From: Actinomycetaceae bacterium
GTDB taxonomy: Bacteria; Actinomycetota; Actinomycetes; Actinomycetales; Actinomycetaceae
DNA length: 64,000 bases
Direction of reading: 5' to 3'
Assembly: GCA_030537795.1 (NCBI GenBank)
Contig: JAUNVE010000005.1
Location: 1,028 to 65,027, forward strand
Position numbers and translations under genes: made by a program. Of this stretch, positions 45,918-54,995 are shown piece by piece. Within the stretch, counting starts at the first letter, position 1. The number at the start of each line of letters is the position of its first letter. The notes under the pieces are model-generated. The model was not told the origin of the DNA, searched no databases, and was given only the letters and a program-made list of their open reading frames with translations.

Positions 45918-46945
45918 GTTCACGCAGTGCGCGGTGGTGGAGCCCTGTCGGTGACGGTCGGGTGCGGTGCCACCTGTGTCCGCGCGAATGCACTATGCGT
46001 GAGGGCCAGCGGGGATTTTGTTTCGTTCGTGCGAATGAGGGCGGACAACTCGTACTCGACACCTATGGGCGAAGCTCCGGCTTTGCCGTGGATCCGGTTG
46101 AAAAGAAGCCACTCAACCACGTTCTCCCCGGAGCACGTGTGCTGTCGTTTGGTACGGCCGGATGCAACCTGGGATGTAAGTTCTGCCAGAACTGGACGAT
46201 GTCAACCTCCCGCGAGTTTGATGCGCTGGCTGTCGAAGCGCGTCCGAAGGCCATCGCAGATCTCGCGCGACGTCACGACTGCGATGCGGTCGCTTTTACC
46301 TACAATGATCCAATTATTTTTGCCGAATACGCGATTGATACTGCGTATGCCTGTCGGGAGGCGGGGGTATTACCGATAGCCGTCAGTGCCGGCTATATTA
46401 GTGCCGCCGCCCGAGCGGAGTTTTTCGCCCCAATGGGGGCTGCCAATATTGATTTGAAGGCGTTTAGCGATGACTTTTACCGCAAAATTACCGGCGCGAG
46501 GTTATCGACCGTCCTCGATACACTCGTCCATGTCAGGGAGTCTGAAACGTGGCTGGAAATCACAACTCTTCTCATTCCGGGCTATAACGATTCCGATGAG
46601 GAAATCGAAACAATGAGCCGCTGGATCGTGGCTAACCTCGGGCCCGACGTTCCCCATCATTTTTCGGCTTTCCACCCCGCTCATCGGATGCGCGATGTGC
46701 CGCCCACTCCCCCGCAGACACTTTCTCGCGCGCGAGACATTGCCATGGAATGCGGAGAACAGTTCGTTTATACGGGGAACGTGTATGACCCAGAGGGACA
46801 ATCGACGCTGTGTCCGTCGTGCGGCACGGTAGTCATTGCCCGCGATAGGTACCGGGTCAGTGTGCGTCACCTGAAAGTTGATGAGGGTGTGGCAGCGTGT
46901 TCACATTGTGCTCACGCAATCCCGGGTGTTTTTTCGTGGCCGTGA
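45914..46945 (+). CDS. amrS: AmmeMemoRadiSam system radical SAM enzyme
   Basis: 343 aa radical SAM protein related to PFL-activating enzymes. The [4Fe-4S] cysteines are C84-x3-C88-x2-C91 (CNLGCKFC). An N-terminal cysteine cluster (CHLCPREC, then GFC) and a C-terminal zinc-ribbon-like pair (CPSCG and CSHC) are additional. ATG 45914 overlaps the stop of the Memo/AMMECR1 gene; an open frame from 45839 is not used. Substrate unknown; it probably acts with the upstream protein. Confidence 0.93.
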   Translation: MSSRSARWWSPVGDGRVRCHLCPRECTMREGQRGFCFVRANEGGQLVLDTYGRSSGFAVDPVEKKPLNHVLPGARVLSFGTAGCNLGCKFCQNWTMSTSREFDALAVEARPKAIADLARRHDCDAVAFTYNDPIIFAEYAIDTAYACREAGVLPIAVSAGYISAAARAEFFAPMGAANIDLKAFSDDFYRKITGARLSTVLDTLVHVRESETWLEITTLLIPGYNDSDEEIETMSRWIVANLGPDVPHHFSAFHPAHRMRDVPPTPPQTLSRARDIAMECGEQFVYTGNVYDPEGQSTLCPSCGTVVIARDRYRVSVRHLKVDEGVAACSHCAHAIPGVFSWP

Positions 46946-47049
46946 TTAGTTGCCACTGTGGCGCAGATACGGGACTACGAGTACGCTCTCCCGTGCTCCA
47001 CCGATCCTGACGCAGGTGCGCTTCACACCTGGTGGCACATTGGCTGGCC

Positions 47050-48177
47050 TTAACGGAAGTTTAAAGCATCTTCCTGATCCAAATCTCCATCACTATAATC
47101 CACTTGTTTCGCATGAGAAGATTTCTCTGACCGCCGACCTTTCACCCGCGAAACTACTTGGTTTGCTCCGCGTTTGGCAACAGTTTTGATTGTGTCGCTC
47201 GTCGATGAGAGTGCCTTCCGGCCCTGCGTGACTGCAGTGGATGCCCCTGCCACCGCACCGGATCGAATCTTTGCCGGTACAGTCTTCTTCGCCACATCCT
47301 CTGATTGCGTTTCCTGCATGAGACTCAGGTATTCTTTTGCGTTTACCTGTGGCGGTGGGGTCTCGCGAAAGTACTTGACCAACCTTTTCGCCTCGGTATT
47401 TAAGGTGACAAAAGTCAATCCACCGGACACGACGCCACCGACAATCAGAATAGACTTCCCGGATGCTTTCAAAAGAAGCTTCCGTTTTACTTTCACCCCA
47501 ACATGTTTTAATGTTGATTTCAACGTCGGATACCATACCGTTTTTGTCAGCGCCGTCTGTTGAATCGCTTTAGTGGCCGCAGAACCAGGTCCTTTTAGAA
47601 TGAATCTTCTCAGCGCGTGGGAGGCTCCACTAACACCAGACATGACACCGAGAAACGACACCATCCTAAAAAGTGTCTCATCGTCAATTTCTCTGGCGTC
47701 GCTCGTCAGAGACTGCCAGCCATAGGCATACGCTGTCTTTTGAATAATCCTGAATGCATGAATATAAAACTGTGTAATATCAGTCGGCATCAATGCGAAA
47801 GATCCGGCGAGTCCAGGTAAACCTGTCACGAGAGAAAATGCCGACGATTTGCGTGTTTCAAATTGAATGACAGAGTGCGCGATCTCGTCTACGACTGACA
47901 CGGGTATTCCGGCCTCAATAGGAGATGTTTCTACGGCCAGTGCAATAATTTCCTTGTCAAATCCCCTCTTATGCAATTCGCTCGTGAGGAACTTGGCACG
48001 GTCGATACGAACGCCACGAAGACGCAAAACGACTGTGAAGTATTCGAGGAGAAATTTCTCGGAGTCACGATCTTGTTCCGAGATAAGTCTCCACAGTGTT
48101 TTCACAGAATTTCCACTCGCCACAACGTCATCGTTGCCTGTTTCGCCGGCACTCGCATGCGGGTCTTCGACTTGCAT
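47050..48177 (-). CDS. EcsC-family protein
   Basis: 375 aa. The EcsC region spans about residues 75-250 (GLAGSFALMPTDITQFYIHAFRIIQKTAYAYGW), amphipathic and probably membrane-associated, with one hydrophobic stretch near 242-260 (ILIVGGVVSGGLTFVTL). The last 80 residues are basic and Ser/Lys-rich. Named after B. subtilis EcsC, linked to secretion and competence but of unknown activity. TAATAT lies six bases before ATG 48177. Base composition is slightly more AT-rich than its neighbours, so transfer is possible. Confidence 0.8.
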   Translation of the reverse strand: MQVEDPHASAGETGNDDVVASGNSVKTLWRLISEQDRDSEKFLLEYFTVVLRLRGVRIDRAKFLTSELHKRGFDKEIIALAVETSPIEAGIPVSVVDEIAHSVIQFETRKSSAFSLVTGLPGLAGSFALMPTDITQFYIHAFRIIQKTAYAYGWQSLTSDAREIDDETLFRMVSFLGVMSGVSGASHALRRFILKGPGSAATKAIQQTALTKTVWYPTLKSTLKHVGVKVKRKLLLKASGKSILIVGGVVSGGLTFVTLNTEAKRLVKYFRETPPPQVNAKEYLSLMQETQSEDVAKKTVPAKIRSGAVAGASTAVTQGRKALSSTSDTIKTVAKRGANQVVSRVKGRRSEKSSHAKQVDYSDGDLDQEDALNFR

Positions 48178-48183
48178 GGGTGA

Positions 48184-48189
48184 ATATTA
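48184..48189 (-). promoter_or_regulatory. -10 box TAATAT of a leaderless EcsC promoter
   Basis: TAATAT with six bases (TCACCC) to ATG 48177 on the minus strand. Confidence 0.55.
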
Positions 48190-48217
48190 TCACCGCGTAA
48201 CAATGACTCAGATCCGT

Positions 48218-49303
48218 TTAGACATTGAACTTGAAGTCGACGACATCGCCATCGGCCATGACGTAATCTTTGCCTTCCATGCGGACTTTTCCTGCCGCCC
48301 GGGCTTCGGCCATCGAACCGGCCGCAACTAATTCATCGAAGGACACGATCTCAGCTTTAATGAAGCCTCGCTGGAAGTCAGTGTGGATAACTCCAGCAGC
48401 CTCCGGAGCGGTCCACCCCTTGTGGATTGTCCACGCCCGAGCTTCTTTTGGTCCCGCAGTCAGATAGGTTTGCAAACCAAGGGTGTCAAAGCCGACGCGA
48501 GCTAGCTGATCCAGGCCGGATTCTTCCTGTCCGGCATCCGTCAGCATTTCGCGGGCTTCTTCCTCGTCAAGTTCGACGAGTTCGGCCTCGAATTGGGCAT
48601 CGAGGAAAATCGCCTCGGCCGGTGCGACGAGTTCTCTAAGCTCGGTTTTCAACTCCTCATTTTCCATGCCGTCCGAATCCATATTGAATACGTAGATAAA
48701 TGGTTTCGCGGTCATGAGGTGGAACGTCTTGAGAATATCCGGGTCGAGTTCGGCCTCCTCCGCACCCGCAGAAACTAAAGTCCCCTGCTCGAGAAGTTCG
48801 TATGCTTTCTTCGCTGTCTCAAGAACTTCGGGCTCGGTGCGACGCGCCCGCACCTCTTTCTCCAAGCGGTCAAGCTGGCGCTCTAGCGTTTGCATGTCGG
48901 CGAGGATCAGTTCGGTTGAAACCGTCTCAATGTCGTCCTTGGGCGATACTTTGCCGTCGACGTGCACAACATCGGGATCATCAAATGCGCGAGTCACTTG
49001 GCAGATCGCATCGGCTTCACGGATGTTAGCGAGGAACTGATTGCCGAGCCCTTCACCCTCCGACGCACCACGCACGATTCCTGCAATATCAACAAACGAC
49101 ACGGTTGCGGGAAGAATCTTCTCCGACTTGAAAATCTCGCTCAGTGTTTTCAATCGGTCATCCGGTAGCGGCACGACCCCAATGTTGGGCTCGATGGTAG
49201 CGAACGGATAATTCGCCGCCAATACAGTCGCGCGGGTTAATGCGTTGAACAGAGTCGACTTACCGACGTTGGGTAGTCCTGCGATTCCAATAGTTAAAGC
49301 CAC
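48218..49303 (-). CDS. ychF: Ribosome-associated ATPase/GTPase YchF (OLA1)
   Basis: 361 aa Obg-family P-loop protein that prefers ATP, involved in translation and stress. GIAGLPNVGKSTLFNALT (G1), FVDIAGIVRGASEGEGLGNQFL (G3), the coiled-coil arm around residues 120-160 and the C-terminal TGS domain ending KDYVMADGDVVDFKFNV are clear. The frame is open to GTG 49321, but GTG 49303 gives the family N-terminus MALTIGIAG and lies six bases after TACACT, so it is the start. Confidence 0.96.
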   Translation of the reverse strand: MALTIGIAGLPNVGKSTLFNALTRATVLAANYPFATIEPNIGVVPLPDDRLKTLSEIFKSEKILPATVSFVDIAGIVRGASEGEGLGNQFLANIREADAICQVTRAFDDPDVVHVDGKVSPKDDIETVSTELILADMQTLERQLDRLEKEVRARRTEPEVLETAKKAYELLEQGTLVSAGAEEAELDPDILKTFHLMTAKPFIYVFNMDSDGMENEELKTELRELVAPAEAIFLDAQFEAELVELDEEEAREMLTDAGQEESGLDQLARVGFDTLGLQTYLTAGPKEARAWTIHKGWTAPEAAGVIHTDFQRGFIKAEIVSFDELVAAGSMAEARAAGKVRMEGKDYVMADGDVVDFKFNV

Positions 49304-49309
49304 ACCGAC

Positions 49310-49315
49310 AGTGTA
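49310..49315 (-). promoter_or_regulatory. -10 box TACACT of a leaderless ychF promoter
   Basis: TACACT with six bases (GTCGGT) to GTG 49303 on the minus strand. It lies inside the longer open frame, which argues against the upstream GTG. The rest of the 299-base gap 49304-49602 shows nothing recognisable. Confidence 0.6.
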
Positions 49316-49602
49316 GGTCACAGCTTACCCTGGCGAGAAAAGGAGGTGGGCGCTATCACGTTCACCCAATCTTGTTCGCGCAACGCCGGCCCGGGTATGA
49401 GTCATATATAACCGGAGTCTTTTACGCGAATTATTAGCTTTATTACCGATTTGAGAAGCAGGCGTGACGATTATCCCTCTGAGTTTTCAGCTACGCCCTC
49501 CAAAATGAAAACTGCAATCGACGCTATCCGTATGAGGGCGAACTCGGGAGTGAACGACGTGAACACGTCAGTTAAGGAGAGCCTACGCACGCTAGAGAGA
49601 GC

Positions 49603-51051
49603 CTACGGGAAGAAGGCCCGCCAACCCGCTTGGAAATCAGCCAGTGAAGCAAAGAAAATGTCATTGGCGTTCATTGTTAGAAGAGTTGCGGCGACCAAAA
49701 CAAACACCGACGCAGTGGAAAACATGAGCGCAATCGGAAAGCGCCACCGTCGCAGCGACGCCGCGCACGCCAGCCCCACGCCGATTAGCCATGCGATGAC
49801 GAGCGTTCCGGCACCTCGGAAAGACAGGAGAGGAACATCCGACCCCACTGGTAGTTGCAGAGTTGCAGAAATCCGGTTCGGCAATACACCGCCGTTCGGA
49901 TCACTCACCGGTGCGGGAGGCGAGGCGGAAGCTGCCGCTTCCTTCTCCGGTTGAGTCTCACCCCGGTCCCACCATTGCAGAACGCTGGGAAGTTGCCTCG
50001 CCCACGTCGTCCAGGTATGTCCCCCGTGTGGGTCGATGCTGGTCGCGAGGTCAAGATTGGTTGGGTGATCGCGTTTCACTTCGTTGATCACCGTGAGAGA
50101 GTCTTCGTCGGTTGCGGTACCACCCACATACAGGCGCGCCGCATGAGAGAGCCCACGCACAAGATTAGAAATCGTATTCTCCGCCTTCACATCCACAGTG
50201 GAAGTGGCGAGATTTCCCAAAATAGGCTGGTTGTAGCCCGACAGGGCTGCTGCCGCTCCATAGGTATCCAGATGCCGGGTCATGAGATTAGCCGCGCAAT
50301 AAGCGCCGGAGGAAATACCGGATAATAACCACCGTCCGCGTTCAGCCGACACATTGGGAAAGGTGGATCGTATTGCGCGTGGCACGTCCTCAGTCACCCA
50401 CGTTTCCACTGCGGGGCGAGCGGTAAAGTCAAGGCAATCTGGTTCGCCTGCTCGCGTCATGAGGTCGGGTATAACGACAATAAAGGGACGCACCTTTCCA
50501 GATTTGACGAGAGCGTTATACGTGTCATTGAGTTCGAGAGCGTCAACCACTCCGGTGGGTGAGCCTGGAAATCCATGGAGAAACTCGACCACTCCGTATT
50601 CTTTCCCATCATCCGGGGCGTAATCTGGCGGTGTCCAAATCTCAATTGTCGTGTTGACCGCGGATTTCGGCCCCGCCCAGCGAGTGGTCACCGTATTTTC
50701 GGAGGACGCCGGCTGGAGGTGGAGATGCCACTGTGGTTCGTCGGAGGGCGCGAGAGCATCCGGTAAAAGTTCTCCGGGTTCCACAGAAGGTAATTTCTTA
50801 ATCGGACGATGTAGTCCACCGTCTCCCCGGAACATCGACACCAGCGATTCCGCATCCGTCACCCACCCCATTTTGACATTTGATGCCAAACCAATGGTGA
50901 CTACCATCAGCACGGTTGACAGCGCCACTCCAAGTATCGTCCACAGTCGGTATCGTGCGCCTGTCCTGGCGGCAGCCACGGAGGCGCCAATTAGTGCGGC
51001 AATGACGCATACGGCCCCAATAATTGGCCAAGCCGGTGACATCAAGTTCAT
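49603..51051 (-). CDS. Membrane-anchored alpha/beta-hydrolase esterase
   Basis: 482 aa. Two N-terminal transmembrane helices (10-30 and 36-58) lead to an extracytoplasmic esterase-D/mycolyltransferase-like domain: YGVVEFLHGFPGSPTG oxyanion region, nucleophile elbow GISSGAYCA, and DPHGGHTWTTWARQLP with the catalytic His. Two more helices close the protein (about 415-465). It could act on cell-envelope esters. The start is ATG 51051 or ATG 51042; neither has a convincing ribosome site. Confidence 0.85.
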   Translation of the reverse strand: MNLMSPAWPIIGAVCVIAALIGASVAAARTGARYRLWTILGVALSTVLMVVTIGLASNVKMGWVTDAESLVSMFRGDGGLHRPIKKLPSVEPGELLPDALAPSDEPQWHLHLQPASSENTVTTRWAGPKSAVNTTIEIWTPPDYAPDDGKEYGVVEFLHGFPGSPTGVVDALELNDTYNALVKSGKVRPFIVVIPDLMTRAGEPDCLDFTARPAVETWVTEDVPRAIRSTFPNVSAERGRWLLSGISSGAYCAANLMTRHLDTYGAAAALSGYNQPILGNLATSTVDVKAENTISNLVRGLSHAARLYVGGTATDEDSLTVINEVKRDHPTNLDLATSIDPHGGHTWTTWARQLPSVLQWWDRGETQPEKEAAASASPPAPVSDPNGGVLPNRISATLQLPVGSDVPLLSFRGAGTLVIAWLIGVGLACAASLRRWRFPIALMFSTASVFVLVAATLLTMNANDIFFASLADFQAGWRAFFP

Positions 51052-51118
51052 GAGAGAGTCTTTCTTCTATTCGGAACGGCACCATTCAAATGTCAGTGGC
51101 ATAGTGTTTGATGAAAAT

Positions 51119-52168
51119 ATGTCGACTATTGCCTGGATATTTTCTACCGTCACACTGCTTCTTGGCATCATTGCTGGGTATGCCTTTGGGCTGCGTAGCG
51201 GACGCAACACCAACTCCGGGGTTAGTGCGTCTGACTCGGCGGCATTTGCCCAACAGGTGGCAACCCAGTTGGCGCCGGTGCGCGACGTGCTCGGGCAGCT
51301 CGATACACGGGTGCATCGGCTGGGATCCAACCAATCCTCCCAGTTGTCGACGCTCACTGAGCAAATGCGTCAGAACCAGATTGTTGATCAACTCATTCTC
51401 GAATCAACCCAGGGCCTCGATTCTGCGCTTCGCCAATCTCCCAAACGAGGAACCTGGGGCGAAGTAAGTTTACGTCGTGTGCTGGAGATGTCGGGACTGA
51501 CGCGTCACATTGATTTTTCGGAGCAAGTGCGCGCCAATGGTGGCGCTGCCCGCCCCGATGTGGTCATTCGACTTCCCGGGGATGCCGCCCTCGTCATTGA
51601 TGCGAAAGTGCCGCTCGATGCCTATTTACGCGCCTCGGAGGACGACGAGCGCGCTGGCGCATTCATGGCTGAACACGCACGGGCCGTGCGCGGGCATATA
51701 CGCGCGCTCGCGCAACGCGACTATGCGCATGTGATTGACGGCGCTGTGGATTCAGTTCTCCTGTTTATGCCAAGTGAAGCGCTCATTTCGGCATCATTTG
51801 ATGAAGACCCCACGCTTTTCGAGGACGCGCTCGCTCGCGGCATCATCATTGTTGGTCCAGCCGGATTAATGACTCTCATGCGTTCAGTGGGGAACCTGTG
51901 GTCGCGCCAATACGTCACCGAAGATGCTCATGAAATTCTGACACTCGGTCGCACCCTGGTCGAGCGCATCAATGTACTCGGTGGGCACCTAGGCAACCTG
52001 GGCAATGCTTTAACTACCGCGATTGAGCAGTTTAATGCCACCGTCGGATCATTCGACCAACGTCTGGTAGTCACCACCCGGAAGATCGCTTCCTTTGAAC
52101 ACGACGTCAACGACCCGCCTTCCGCACTGGAAGCTGCTACCCGCCGCGTCAATCAAACCGATAGGTGA
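51119..52168 (+). CDS. rmuC: DNA recombination protein RmuC
   Basis: 349 aa RmuC-family protein with an N-terminal helix (IFSTVTLLLGIIAGYAFG), a coiled-coil stretch (about 35-90) and the PD-(D/E)xK nuclease-like core: RGTWGEVSLRRVLEMSGL, RPDVVIRLPGDAALVIDAKVPLDAY, LLFMPSEAL. It limits DNA inversions at repeats in E. coli. The frame is open back to 50651 through antisense sequence of the esterase; the first Met that gives the family N-terminus is ATG 51119. Confidence 0.93.
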   Translation: MSTIAWIFSTVTLLLGIIAGYAFGLRSGRNTNSGVSASDSAAFAQQVATQLAPVRDVLGQLDTRVHRLGSNQSSQLSTLTEQMRQNQIVDQLILESTQGLDSALRQSPKRGTWGEVSLRRVLEMSGLTRHIDFSEQVRANGGAARPDVVIRLPGDAALVIDAKVPLDAYLRASEDDERAGAFMAEHARAVRGHIRALAQRDYAHVIDGAVDSVLLFMPSEALISASFDEDPTLFEDALARGIIIVGPAGLMTLMRSVGNLWSRQYVTEDAHEILTLGRTLVERINVLGGHLGNLGNALTTAIEQFNATVGSFDQRLVVTTRKIASFEHDVNDPPSALEAATRRVNQTDR

Positions 52169-52328
52169 CATTGTGGAGCACCATAACCTCGTGCTGACTT
52201 GAATGCGTCAAGACAGTAAGCTCGCGTGGTGCCGCTCGCGCATATCCACTATTTATATTTCAGCTATTCGTATTGCAGGTCGAGATCTGCCCGCATACGC
52301 CGCTGTATCTAAAACTCCAGTCGTGGGG

Positions 52329-53345
52329 TTAACAGGTGTGGTCTGGCCCCGGTTCACGACGCTTACGGCGCGCCGGGCGGCCTCCGGACTTTTCATTCAG
52401 TGCCGCACGGAGATTACGAGGCAGGGCAAAAGTAATCGTCTCAGTTCGAGTGCGCACCTCTTCAACCTGCGGGAAACCAAGTTCCTTCAGGCGGTCGATC
52501 ACATCGCGAACCAAAATCTCCGGCACCGATGCTCCCGAGGTTAAACCAACCGTCGTCGCATGTTCCACCCACGCCGGATCGAGTTCATCAGCCTTATCGA
52601 TACGATAAGAGGCTCCTGCGCCCGCGTCGCGAGCTACCTCCACCAGTCGCACGGAGTTTGAGGAGTTCGCAGACCCCACCACAATGACGACGTCGGCTCG
52701 AGGCGCTATTGTCTTGACGACCTCCTGTCGGTTCTGAGTGGCATAACAAATGTCATCGGAAGGGGGATCTTGTAAATGGGGGAACTTTTCGCGCAAACGT
52801 GCAACCGTTTCCATCGTTTCATCGACGCTGAGCGTTGTCTGCGATAGCCACACAACCTTCTCTGGGTCGCGAACCTCTATGGAGTCAACTTCTTCGGGAG
52901 TGCCAACCACTTGAATATGGTCGGGAGCTTCGCCCTGGGTGCCTTCAACTTCTTCATGTCCCTCGTGTCCGACAAGAATGATGTCAAAGTCATTCTTTGC
53001 AAACCGTACTGCCTCCTTGTGAACTTTCGTCACCAGTGGGCAGGTTGCGTCAATAGTTGCCAGGTTGCGTGCGGCAGCCTCTGCATGTACTTGCGGTGAC
53101 ACTCCGTGTGCCGAAAAGACGACGCGCGCCCCTTCGGGCACCTCATCGGTTTCGTTCACGAAAACTGCGCCACGCTTTGACAAGGTTTCTACGACGTAGC
53201 GATTGTGCACAATTTCTTTGCGCACATACACCGGCGGACCGTACAGGGCTAATGCTTTTTCGACAGCATCGACCGCGCGGTCTACTCCCGCGCAATACCC
53301 GCGCGGTGCCGCCAACAGGATCTTCTTCTCTTCCGTCTCACTCAC
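52329..53345 (-). CDS. ispH: 4-hydroxy-3-methylbut-2-enyl diphosphate reductase
   Basis: Last step of the MEP isoprenoid pathway, forming IPP and DMAPP with a 4Fe-4S cluster. The cluster cysteines are in [24 protein letters not shown] and [26 protein letters not shown] is the substrate pocket. The 338 aa length is standard. The start is GTG 53345, six bases after TAGATT, with no ribosome site: a leaderless candidate. It is divergent from xseA. Confidence 0.97.
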   Translation of the reverse strand: MSETEEKKILLAAPRGYCAGVDRAVDAVEKALALYGPPVYVRKEIVHNRYVVETLSKRGAVFVNETDEVPEGARVVFSAHGVSPQVHAEAAARNLATIDATCPLVTKVHKEAVRFAKNDFDIILVGHEGHEEVEGTQGEAPDHIQVVGTPEEVDSIEVRDPEKVVWLSQTTLSVDETMETVARLREKFPHLQDPPSDDICYATQNRQEVVKTIAPRADVVIVVGSANSSNSVRLVEVARDAGAGASYRIDKADELDPAWVEHATTVGLTSGASVPEILVRDVIDRLKELGFPQVEEVRTRTETITFALPRNLRAALNEKSGGRPARRKRREPGPDHTC

Positions 53346-53351
53346 GGCTCT

Positions 53352-53357
53352 AATCTA
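53352..53357 (-). promoter_or_regulatory. -10 box TAGATT of a leaderless ispH promoter
   Basis: TAGATT with six bases (AGAGCC) to GTG 53345 on the minus strand. Confidence 0.55.
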
Positions 53358-53443
53358 GCGATAAAGTGAGCGATTGTCCCCTTCAAAACGTAACCGCTTC
53401 TAAAAATCATGATGCCTGTGTATAGCGCCACGTCATCTGAGAA

Positions 53444-54769
53444 ATGTGGCAACCTTGGAGTGTGAACAATGTAGCCCGCCCCCACACGCAAGCATCCGTA
53501 TCTGCGCAGGCACGCACCCCGGCGCGTTTTGCCCGCGAAACGACGCGGGAAAACCCGTGGCCATTGCGGCTACTGTCAGAGAATATTAAGACCTATGTTG
53601 ACCGCATGTCTCCGCTGTGGATTGAAGGTCAAATAGTGCAATTGAATGAGCGAGCTGCCACTCGCATGTCTTTCCTCACGATCCGTGACGTAGAAGCGGA
53701 AATCTCCATGGATGTCACCGCATTCGGCAATGTGATCGCCAATGCCGGGGGCACGCTTAAAGCCGGTTCCCGCGTGGTGGCCCATGTGAAACCATCCTTT
53801 TGGACCAAAACTGGGCGGCTCAGTCTCCAAGCCCGAGAGATTCACCCGGTGGGAGTGGGCGACCTTCTCGCTCAAATCGAAGCACTTCGACAAAAACTCT
53901 CTGCGGAAGGCCTATTCGCCGATGAGCATAAAAAACCTCTGCCATTCCTCCCTCGACGAATCGGTTTGATCTGCGGGCAGAATGCGAAAGCCAAGGACGA
54001 TGTCATCGTTAATGCCACCGCACGGTGGCCAGGAGCCCAGTTTGCGATTCGTGAAGTATTGGTGCAGGGCTCGGGATGCGTCGCAGATGTGACGCGAGCG
54101 CTGGGCGAACTCGACGCTGTCGAGGACGTCGACGTCATCGTCATTGCTCGCGGCGGTGGTGCGGTAGAGGATCTGTTGCCATTTTCGGATGAGGTGATGA
54201 TACGAGCCGCTTATGCAGCCCGCACGCCGATCGTGTCAGCTATTGGCCACGAGGGCGATGCTCCCCTGCTCGACCTGGTTGCCGATTACCGCGCATCTAC
54301 CCCCACCGATGCGGCCCGCAATATCGTTCCCGATCTTAGCGCTGAACTTGAGGGTTTATCTCGCGCGACGGCGACGTTACGACAGCGCGTACAACACCGT
54401 ATTGATACCGAACGCGAGCGGCTCGACCTCATCATCCAACGACCGGTGCTGGCAAGTCCAGCCATGTCTTTGACCAGCCACATTCAAGGACTTGCCCAGG
54501 CGGTCACGAGTTTGCGGCATCATATGACGATGCGTTTAACCAATGCGCGTAGCGAACTGTCCGAAGCCACTGCAACTTTGCGTGCGATGAGCCCACAAGC
54601 AACACTTGAACGCGGTTATTCCATCATTAAAGCCCCGGCACAGGGCATCGTGACCGATGCCGCCGCCGTGAAGAAAGGTGATGTTCTGGAGGCCGTCCTC
54701 GCACGCGGATCCATGATCGTTACTGTCTTTGGAACCAATCCACACACAGAAAGCACATCACATGACTGA
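53444..54769 (+). CDS. xseA: Exodeoxyribonuclease VII large subunit
   Basis: Large catalytic subunit of the single-strand DNA exonuclease. An N-terminal OB fold ([25 protein letters not shown]), the catalytic core ([73 protein letters not shown]) and a long coiled coil are all visible. ATG 53444 gives 441 aa; the first 35 residues are outside the family and the true start may be later. It overlaps xseB by eight bases. Confidence 0.95.
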   Translation: MWQPWSVNNVARPHTQASVSAQARTPARFARETTRENPWPLRLLSENIKTYVDRMSPLWIEGQIVQLNERAATRMSFLTIRDVEAEISMDVTAFGNVIANAGGTLKAGSRVVAHVKPSFWTKTGRLSLQAREIHPVGVGDLLAQIEALRQKLSAEGLFADEHKKPLPFLPRRIGLICGQNAKAKDDVIVNATARWPGAQFAIREVLVQGSGCVADVTRALGELDAVEDVDVIVIARGGGAVEDLLPFSDEVMIRAAYAARTPIVSAIGHEGDAPLLDLVADYRASTPTDAARNIVPDLSAELEGLSRATATLRQRVQHRIDTERERLDLIIQRPVLASPAMSLTSHIQGLAQAVTSLRHHMTMRLTNARSELSEATATLRAMSPQATLERGYSIIKAPAQGIVTDAAAVKKGDVLEAVLARGSMIVTVFGTNPHTESTSHD

Positions 54770-54992
54770 TGACCAAAAAACACAGGTAGCCGCATCGGAA
54801 CTGAGCTACGAGCAGGCTCGCGATGAACTCGTCACCATTGTTCGTCAACTTGAGTCGGGTTCCACACCGCTCGAAGAGACTCTGAGCCTGTGGGAACGGG
54901 GCGAAGAACTTGCTCGACGTTGCCAACAAATTCTCAACCAAGCGCAAGCACGAATAGAAAAAGCTACACAGGATGCCGCCACACCGGAGTAA
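54762..54992 (+). CDS. xseB: Exodeoxyribonuclease VII small subunit
   Basis: 76 aa helical subunit that wraps the coiled coil of Xse[46 protein letters not shown] is the whole family motif. ATG 54762 overlaps the xseA stop (8 bases) with AGAAAG upstream; the longer open frame from 54729 is not needed. It ends three bases before the kinase gene. Confidence 0.95.
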   Translation: MTDDQKTQVAASELSYEQARDELVTIVRQLESGSTPLEETLSLWERGEELARRCQQILNQAQARIEKATQDAATPE

Positions 54993-54995
54993 CCA

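Noticed and set aside
47013..47031. CAGGTG/CACCTG hairpin after amrS as a terminator
   Set aside because: Only six pairs with a seven-base loop and no T run; too weak to list as a feature, although the position would fit.
49451..49954. 167-codon plus-strand open frame between ychF and the esterase
   Set aside because: Most of it is antisense to the C-terminal helices of the esterase, no family is recognised and no ribosome site is present.
50651..51118. Long N-terminal extension of RmuC in the open frame
   Set aside because: It runs antisense through the esterase gene and has no relation to RmuC; the normal N-terminus begins at 51119.
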